Shown in pieces: positions 4,894 to 9,047 of a stretch of 9,047 nucleotides of DNA. The translations under genes were made by a program, and so were the position numbers. Every line of letters begins with the position of its first letter. Position 1 is the first letter of the stretch. This DNA comes from Phascolarctobacterium sp. (lineage in GTDB: Bacteria; Bacillota; Negativicutes; Acidaminococcales; Acidaminococcaceae). The DNA lies in assembly GCA_016302525.1 (NCBI GenBank), contig JAEDNJ010000056.1:1-9047 (forward strand), read 5' to 3'. The notes beneath the pieces are model-generated. The model was not told the origin of the DNA. It made no database searches and worked only from the letters and a program-made list of their open reading frames with translations.

Positions 4894-6351
4894 TTGGCAA
4901 GGAATCAAAACCTAACACCGCTTTTCAGCGCAATTCAAGAGTATGATAGGAGGCGACCGGCTTATTTTAGAATACCCGGTCACAGATACGAAAACGGTAT
5001 TAATCCTATCTTTAGAGAGGCTGTAGGCGACGGAATCTTTGGATTCGATCTTACTGAAACACCGTTGACTGATGATCTTCACAATGCTTCTGGTGCAATT
5101 AAGGAGGCAGAAGAGCTAGCAGCGGACCTTTGGGGTGCAGATTACACCCACTTTCTCGTAAACGGTACGACCTGTGGTAATCAGGCTGCCGTCATTACGG
5201 CCTGTGGTGGTGGCGGAAAAATTGCTATTCCACGTAACGCCCATAAATCCGCTTTAATGGGTCTCATTATTGGCGGGGGCAATCCGGTTTATATTATGCC
5301 TGGGCTGGAGCCTACCTGGGGTCTGCACGGAGGTATTACTCCGCAGCAGGTAGAAAAGGTGCTGACAGAAAATCCGGACTGCAAGGGTGTGATGGTAGTA
5401 AGCCCTACCTATTTTGGTATTACCAGCGATATTAAAGGTATTGCTGAGGTATGTCATAAGCATGGCGCTATTCTCATGGTAGATGAAGCCCATGGTGCGC
5501 ACTGTTATTTTTCTGATAAGCTGCCCTTAGGCGGTTTAGCAGCAGGAGCTGACATAGTCGTTCAAAGTATTCATAAGGTTACTGGTTCCTTTGGACAAAG
5601 CTCTATGATTCATGTCAAGAGCGAGCTGGTGGACAGAAAGCAGCTAGAGGCTAATCTCCACCTTGTTCAAAGCACAAGTCCTTCCTATATTCTAATGACC
5701 TCTCTCGATATGGCTCGTCACGATATGGCCATGAGAGGGGCAGAGATGATTGATACTGCTTTAGAGCTGGCACGAGCTGCGAGAGCAGAAATTAATACTA
5801 TCCCTGGCATTGCTTGTGCAGGCAGGGAAATTGTTGGTAATGCCGGCATTAATGACCTAGACGAAACCCGTCTCACCATTAGTGCTGCAGCTATAGGCAT
5901 TACTGGCTTTAGCTTAGAAAAAATGCTCTTTGATGAGTATAATATTGATATGGAGCAGTCCAACTATCACGACACCCTGGCTATTGTTACCTTCGCTAAT
6001 CAGAAGGAGGACCTGGATAGACTGGTAGAGGCTCTCCGTGATATTGCCAAACGCTTTGCTGATGGCAAGCCTTTGCCTCCGGCTACAAAGCTGCCGCCTC
6101 AGCCCGAATATGTCATTTCTCCACGCGACTCTTATTTCCACAAGAAGAAGCGAGTTGCCTGGGAGGACTGTAAGGGCAAGATTTGTGGTGAAATGATTGC
6201 ACCCTATCCGCCTGGCATTCCCGTTATTTATAATGGTGAGCGTATGTCAGACGCGGTTTGGGAATTCCTTACCGAGTACAAGGCAAGGAAGGGACATTTA
6301 CAAGGTCCCTCTGACCCGACCCTGGATACTGTGCTCATCATTGAAGAATAA
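4894..6351 (+). CDS. PLP-dependent Orn/Lys/Arg-type decarboxylase (SpeA/Cad-like)
   Basis: A 485-residue cytosolic fold-type I PLP enzyme of the Orn/Lys/Arg decarboxylase family, in the size class of Bacillus SpeA (about 490 residues, no N-terminal response-regulator-like wing). It should decarboxylate a basic amino acid to a di- or polyamine precursor. Visible features: PGH at 28-30, NGTTCGN at 90-96 (phosphate-binding turn), DEAHG at 197-201 (D197 pairs with the pyridine nitrogen), and SIHK at 225-228, where K228 should form the Schiff base. The C-terminal domain carries APYPPGIP (436-443), typical of this family. Whether it acts on arginine, lysine or ornithine cannot be decided here. The start is TTG at 4894, supported by GGAGGA at 4881-4886 and the conserved N-terminus right after it; no suitable ATG exists. 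It is the first gene of an operon with the AGCS symporter, 26 bases downstream. Confidence 0.9.
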   Translation: MARNQNLTPLFSAIQEYDRRRPAYFRIPGHRYENGINPIFREAVGDGIFGFDLTETPLTDDLHNASGAIKEAEELAADLWGADYTHFLVNGTTCGNQAAVITACGGGGKIAIPRNAHKSALMGLIIGGGNPVYIMPGLEPTWGLHGGITPQQVEKVLTENPDCKGVMVVSPTYFGITSDIKGIAEVCHKHGAILMVDEAHGAHCYFSDKLPLGGLAAGADIVVQSIHKVTGSFGQSSMIHVKSELVDRKQLEANLHLVQSTSPSYILMTSLDMARHDMAMRGAEMIDTALELARAARAEINTIPGIACAGREIVGNAGINDLDETRLTISAAAIGITGFSLEKMLFDEYNIDMEQSNYHDTLAIVTFANQKEDLDRLVEALRDIAKRFADGKPLPPATKLPPQPEYVISPRDSYFHKKKRVAWEDCKGKICGEMIAPYPPGIPVIYNGERMSDAVWEFLTEYKARKGHLQGPSDPTLDTVLIIEE

Positions 6352-6377
6352 GGCTTTGTAGTAAAGGAGAATTAAAT

Positions 6378-7757
6378 ATGGAATTCATTGAAGAAATTAA
6401 TGGCGTTGTCAATGACTTTGTTTGGGGTGCCCCTGCTATTATTTTGATTATGGGTGTAGGTCTCTTTATGACCATTTGCTTAAAGGGCGTGCAATTTAGG
6501 CACTGGGGCTTTTTGCTTCATAATACCTATGTGAAGGCCTTCAAGCAAGCGCAGAAGGAGCATGAGAGCGAGGGCGAAATCAGCTCCTTCCAAGCAGCTA
6601 TGGCTTCTGTCTCTGCTGTAGTAGGCTCTGGTAACCTAGCTGGTGTAGCCACTGCTATTGTTTCTGGCGGTCCGGGCGCTCTCTTTTGGATGGAGGTAGC
6701 AGCCATTGTTGGCATGGCTACGAAATTTGCGGAGATTTTCTTAGGCGTTAAGTACAGAGAAAAGGCTGAGGACGGCTCCTATGTTGGCGGTCCTATGTAC
6801 TATGTCGCTAAGGGTTTACATCTGCCGTGGCTGGGCAAGGTTATCTCTGTGCTCTTCCTCTTCTTTAGCGTTGTTATTTCTGCTGTAGTTGATACGAACA
6901 CGATTTCTAATGCTTTTGCCGAGTCCTTAGGCGTGAATCCCACCATTACCGGCGTTGCTCTGGCTATTCTGTGCGGCTTTGTTATCTTTGGCGGCATAAC
7001 GAGAATTGGTGAGGTGTGCGGACTTTTGGCTCCTGTTATGGCTGGTATCTATATCCTCAGCGGTCTGTGCGTAATTCTGCTCAACCTGTCCAAGGTGCCG
7101 GAAGCAATCTCCCTGATTGTAAAAGCTGCCTTCGACCCCGCTTCTGTTATGGGCGGTGCTGCTGGTATCACGGTGATGACAGTTATGCGCTACGGCATGG
7201 CTAGAGGTATTTTCTCCAACGAGGCTGGCTTAGGCAGTGCTGCTGTTACCCACGCTGCTGCTAAGGTTAAGGATCCTGCTGAGCAGGCTATTTGGGGCCC
7301 CTTAGAGGTTTTTGTAGATACCATTATCGTCTGCACCATTACCGGTCTGACAGTAGTGCTCTCTGGCCTGTGGAACACTGGCGTAGATGGTGTTGCCCTT
7401 ACTATGGCCAGCTTTGAAAAGCTCCTGCCAGGCAGCTTTGGCAAATACATGGTGCTCTGTGTAGCGGCCCTCTTTGGCTTCTCCTGCCTCATTACCTTCT
7501 ATAACTATATGGAAAAGGCATGGATTGACCTGTTTGGCACCAAGAGTAAAATGGCTGCCAAGGCCATTTGGATTATCTTCATCCTCATTGGCTCTCACAG
7601 CACCCTGGGCCTAGTTTGGGACTTGGCTGATACCTGCAACGGTCTCATCATCATCCCCAACCTGATTGCTTTGATCTTCTTATCTAAAGAGGTTATCGCT
7701 GGCAAGGAAGCCTTCTATGCAAGAGAGCTGCCTAAATACGAGGCTGGCGAAAAATAA
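6378..7757 (+). CDS. Sodium:alanine symporter family (AGCS) amino-acid carrier
   Basis: A 459-residue polytopic inner-membrane protein, normal AGCS length, with about 11 hydrophobic segments spread over residues 15-435. Family landmarks: SVSAVVGSGNLAGV (77-90; the usual form is GTGN-IAGV), SGGPGALFWMEV (96-107), GGPMYYV (137-143) and the signature RGIFSNEAGLGSA (276-288). It should import a small neutral amino acid such as alanine or glycine with Na+ (or H+). One segment departs from the usual family pattern: near 370-380 it reads LITFYNYMEKA where I expect something like a WSYYGEK motif, so specificity may differ. The Shine-Dalgarno AAGGAG is at 6364-6369. It is co-transcribed with the decarboxylase and ends at the strong terminator 7794-7846. 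A decarboxylase is more often paired with an APC-type antiporter, so this pairing is unusual. Confidence 0.93.
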   Translation: MEFIEEINGVVNDFVWGAPAIILIMGVGLFMTICLKGVQFRHWGFLLHNTYVKAFKQAQKEHESEGEISSFQAAMASVSAVVGSGNLAGVATAIVSGGPGALFWMEVAAIVGMATKFAEIFLGVKYREKAEDGSYVGGPMYYVAKGLHLPWLGKVISVLFLFFSVVISAVVDTNTISNAFAESLGVNPTITGVALAILCGFVIFGGITRIGEVCGLLAPVMAGIYILSGLCVILLNLSKVPEAISLIVKAAFDPASVMGGAAGITVMTVMRYGMARGIFSNEAGLGSAAVTHAAAKVKDPAEQAIWGPLEVFVDTIIVCTITGLTVVLSGLWNTGVDGVALTMASFEKLLPGSFGKYMVLCVAALFGFSCLITFYNYMEKAWIDLFGTKSKMAAKAIWIIFILIGSHSTLGLVWDLADTCNGLIIIPNLIALIFLSKEVIAGKEAFYARELPKYEAGEK

Positions 7758-7793
7758 CTAGTCGAATATTAATAAGCTTATAAAACAAAAAAC

Positions 7794-7846
7794 ATCCCCC
7801 TAAAGAGCTGTGCTCAACGCACTGGCTTTCTAGGGGGATTTTGTTT
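7794..7846 (+). terminator. Strong rho-independent terminator of the decarboxylase-symporter operon
   Basis: Outer stem ATCCCCCTA/TAGGGGGAT (7794-7802 and 7831-7839, perfect 9 bp) continues inward with AAAG/CTTT-like, AGC/GCT and GTGC/GCAC pairs around the loop TCAAC. It ends in TTTTGTTT. The A-rich stretch before it (7784-7792) makes it potentially bidirectional. Confidence 0.92.
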
Positions 7847-7928
7847 AATACAGCTTAGCTTGGATGTCTAAGAGCATTGCAGGGCAAGCAGGGGGCAGGT
7901 CGACCCAGCAGGGTTATGGAAATTGTCT

Positions 7929-7958
7929 TTGACTTGAGTTTAATCGAAGAATTAATTT
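7929..7958 (+). promoter_or_regulatory. Possible promoter of the DegV gene
   Basis: TTGACT (7929-7934) is a good -35, but the best -10 at the right distance is only TTAATT or TAATTT (7952-7958). The -10 region is occupied by the inverted repeat 7939-7968. No better pair was found between the operon terminator and 8064. The leader would be about 100 nt. Confidence 0.4.
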
Positions 7959-7968
7959 AACGATTAAA
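7939..7968. promoter_or_regulatory. Operator-like inverted repeat over the DegV promoter
   Basis: TTTAATCG (7939-7946) and CGATTAAA (7961-7968) are exact inverse complements, with a further small palindrome AATTAATT between them. The 30-bp symmetric element overlaps the putative -10, the usual layout for a repressor site. The cognate regulator is not identified. FapR- or FabT-like lipid regulators are conceivable only from the gene's likely lipid role. Confidence 0.4.
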
Positions 7969-8032
7969 GAAAGGCGGTCCTAAAAAAAGGATTTTTGCTT
8001 TACTTTATAGAAGTATTATAAGACTTTTATGG

Positions 8033-8050
8033 ATGGTAAGGGATTACCAT
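8033..8050 (+). promoter_or_regulatory. GNRA-capped stem-loop abutting the DegV Shine-Dalgarno
   Basis: ATGGTAA (8033-8039) and TTACCAT (8044-8050) form a perfect 7-bp stem closed by GGGA, a GNRA-type tetraloop. The Shine-Dalgarno AGGAGG starts at the very next base (8051). The hairpin leaves the ribosome site free but stacks against it, so it could stabilise the mRNA 5' end or tune initiation. Confidence 0.5.
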
Positions 8051-8064
8051 AGGAGGAAGAGCTG

Positions 8065-8922
8065 ATGAACAAGAATATTCATGTAGTTTTAGATAGTGTT
8101 TCCTGTGTTACGGAAACAGAGTTTATTAAGGACGAGCGGGTGCATTTGCTGCGCCTTATTATGCGTATGAACAACCAGGAGTGGCTGGATGGAGACATTT
8201 CCTTAGAGGATACTGTTGCTCTCATTGAGAAGGAGGGCAAACTGCCAACTACATCTCAGCCGGCTTTGGGTACTGTTATTGATTTGTTCACCGACCTGGC
8301 AAAGCAGGGCAAAAAGGTTATGTTTATCACCGTAAGCTCCGGCCTGAGCGGCACCTATCAAACGGCAGCTATGGCGGCTGAGCAGGTTATGTGTGAGGTT
8401 CCCGGCTCTGACATTCGTGTCATTGACAGTAAGACGGGTGGTCTTTTGACAACAGATGCTGCCAGACTAGTGCTGGCTAAGGCGGATGCAGGCTGTGAGG
8501 ATATGGATGAACTGGAGACCTATGCTAGAGAGATTGTCTCGCGTAGTCTGAGCCTGTACTGCGTAGAAACCCTGGAGCATTTGCGCAAGGGTGGCCGTAT
8601 TGGTCGTGCCAGCGCTTTGTTAGGCGGTATTCTGGGTATTCGTCCTATTCTGGGCCTGGATGAAGATGGCAAGGTTATTCCCGTTGATAAATGTCGTTCT
8701 CGCAAGAAGGTCCTGCAGCGCATGATGGATTTGGCCTGTGAGCAAGAGCTTGAGAAGATTTGTGTTATGGGCGCACTCTGTGATGATGATGTTAAATTCG
8801 TTGCTGAAAAAATGGCTGAGCGTTGTCCGGGGGCTGATGTGGAATCCTGCAAGCTGGGCGCTGTGCTCTTAACGCATTTAGGACCTGGGGTGCTGGGTTT
8901 GTTTGTAAGGAAGAAGAAATAG
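8065..8922 (+). CDS. DegV-family fatty-acid-binding protein (FakB-like)
   Basis: A 285-residue cytosolic protein of normal DegV length (about 280-290). The family binds a fatty acid in a two-domain EDD fold. Characterised members (FakB) present it to the kinase FakA for acyl-phosphate formation and entry into phospholipid synthesis. Family signatures seen: DSVS (10-13), TTSQPA (62-67), TVSSGLSGTYQ (89-99), the long ETLEHLRKGGRIGRASALLG block (168-187) and HLGPGVLG (271-278). The threonine at 62-63, the serines near 91-92 and H271 are the likely carboxylate-binding residues by analogy with FakB. The ATG has AGGAGG at 8051-8056, 8 bases upstream. No fakA/DAK2-domain gene lies in the window, so it probably works with a kinase encoded elsewhere, as is common for multiple DegV paralogues. 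No plus-strand terminator is evident after the TAG stop. Confidence 0.92.
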   Translation: MNKNIHVVLDSVSCVTETEFIKDERVHLLRLIMRMNNQEWLDGDISLEDTVALIEKEGKLPTTSQPALGTVIDLFTDLAKQGKKVMFITVSSGLSGTYQTAAMAAEQVMCEVPGSDIRVIDSKTGGLLTTDAARLVLAKADAGCEDMDELETYAREIVSRSLSLYCVETLEHLRKGGRIGRASALLGGILGIRPILGLDEDGKVIPVDKCRSRKKVLQRMMDLACEQELEKICVMGALCDDDVKFVAEKMAERCPGADVESCKLGAVLLTHLGPGVLGLFVRKKK

Positions 8923-8969
8923 GCTGGCTTTTGGCTGTCTACACTTATTGTAAATGCAAAATAATAGGA

Positions 8970-9012
8970 GCTGTAAAAAAAGCCTCTTGTTGAAAAGGGG
9001 CTGTAAAAAAAG
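8970..9012 (+). repeat. 13-bp direct repeat GCTGTAAAAAAAG, two copies
   Basis: Identical 13-mers at 8970-8982 and 9000-9012, exactly 30 bases apart. One overlaps the terminator's T-tract; the other supplies the last bases of its stem. A further hairpin tail beyond the window would make this a tandem terminator array. Confidence 0.6.
8975..9002 (-). terminator. Minus-strand terminator for a convergent gene beyond the window
   Basis: AGCCTCTT (8981-8988) pairs with AAGGGGCT (8995-9002), including one G-U pair, around a 6-base loop. Read on the minus strand it is followed by seven T's (complement of 8975-8981). The plus strand has no T-run after it. It therefore predicts a minus-strand gene ending to the right of the window. 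Confidence 0.65.
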
Positions 9013-9047
9013 TCCTAATTAAAGAGAGCCTGAATCAAGTCGATTTA

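Noticed and set aside
4607..4918. 103-codon minus-strand open frame in the purC leader region
   Set aside because: It starts inside the decarboxylase gene, covers both divergent promoters, and resembles no known protein.
7250..7598. Minus-strand frames of about 100 codons opposite the symporter and decarboxylase
   Set aside because: They are antisense shadows of strongly supported membrane-protein and enzyme genes with biased codon use, and have no ribosome sites.

Overview
The window is typical chromosomal sequence of a strictly anaerobic, low-to-mid GC member of the Bacillota. Evidence: Shine-Dalgarno sequences of the GGAGG type, near-consensus sigma-A promoters with 17-bp spacers, a TTG start, an [FeFe] hydrogenase joined to rubrerythrin, the clostridial-type short PurC, and a DegV protein. 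A gut Negativicute or Clostridium-like organism would fit; no ribosomal marker is present, so this is inference. No phage genes, complete insertion sequence or CRISPR array was seen.

Layout. 1-300: tRNA-Arg(CCT) on the minus strand with its own promoter and two tandem terminators. 300-656: a gene-free stretch with a strong plus-strand promoter at 328-356 and several inverted and direct repeats, ending at a HAD-family phosphatase (657-1313). 1314-1449: an extended -10 promoter followed by a near-perfect PerR-type box. 1450-3537: a 695-residue protein with an [FeFe] hydrogenase in its N-terminal two thirds and a rubredoxin-rubrerythrin-rubredoxin module in its C-terminal third. The second part also has its own Shine-Dalgarno and ATG inside the reading frame. 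3538-3898: a convergent intergenic region with two terminators around an AGCT-rich degenerate repeat cluster that has a higher-order period of about 110 bp. 3899-4585: purC on the minus strand. 4586-4893: divergent promoters. 4894-7757: a two-gene operon with a fold-type I PLP decarboxylase of the Orn/Lys/Arg family and an AGCS-family sodium/amino-acid symporter, closed by a strong terminator. 7847-8064: a leader with an operator-like inverted repeat and a stem-loop abutting the Shine-Dalgarno. 8065-8922: a DegV-family fatty-acid-binding protein. The last 120 bases carry a minus-strand terminator, implying a convergent gene beyond the edge.

The most notable object is the hydrogenase-rubrerythrin fusion. 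As read, one polypeptide could take electrons from H2 (or ferredoxin) at the H-cluster and pass them through iron-sulfur clusters and rubredoxin sites to a diiron peroxidase centre. The PerR-like box at its promoter fits a peroxide-defence role, and the internal start suggests that a free rubrerythrin may also be made. The remaining genes are ordinary housekeeping or amino-acid metabolism genes with no evident functional link to it.
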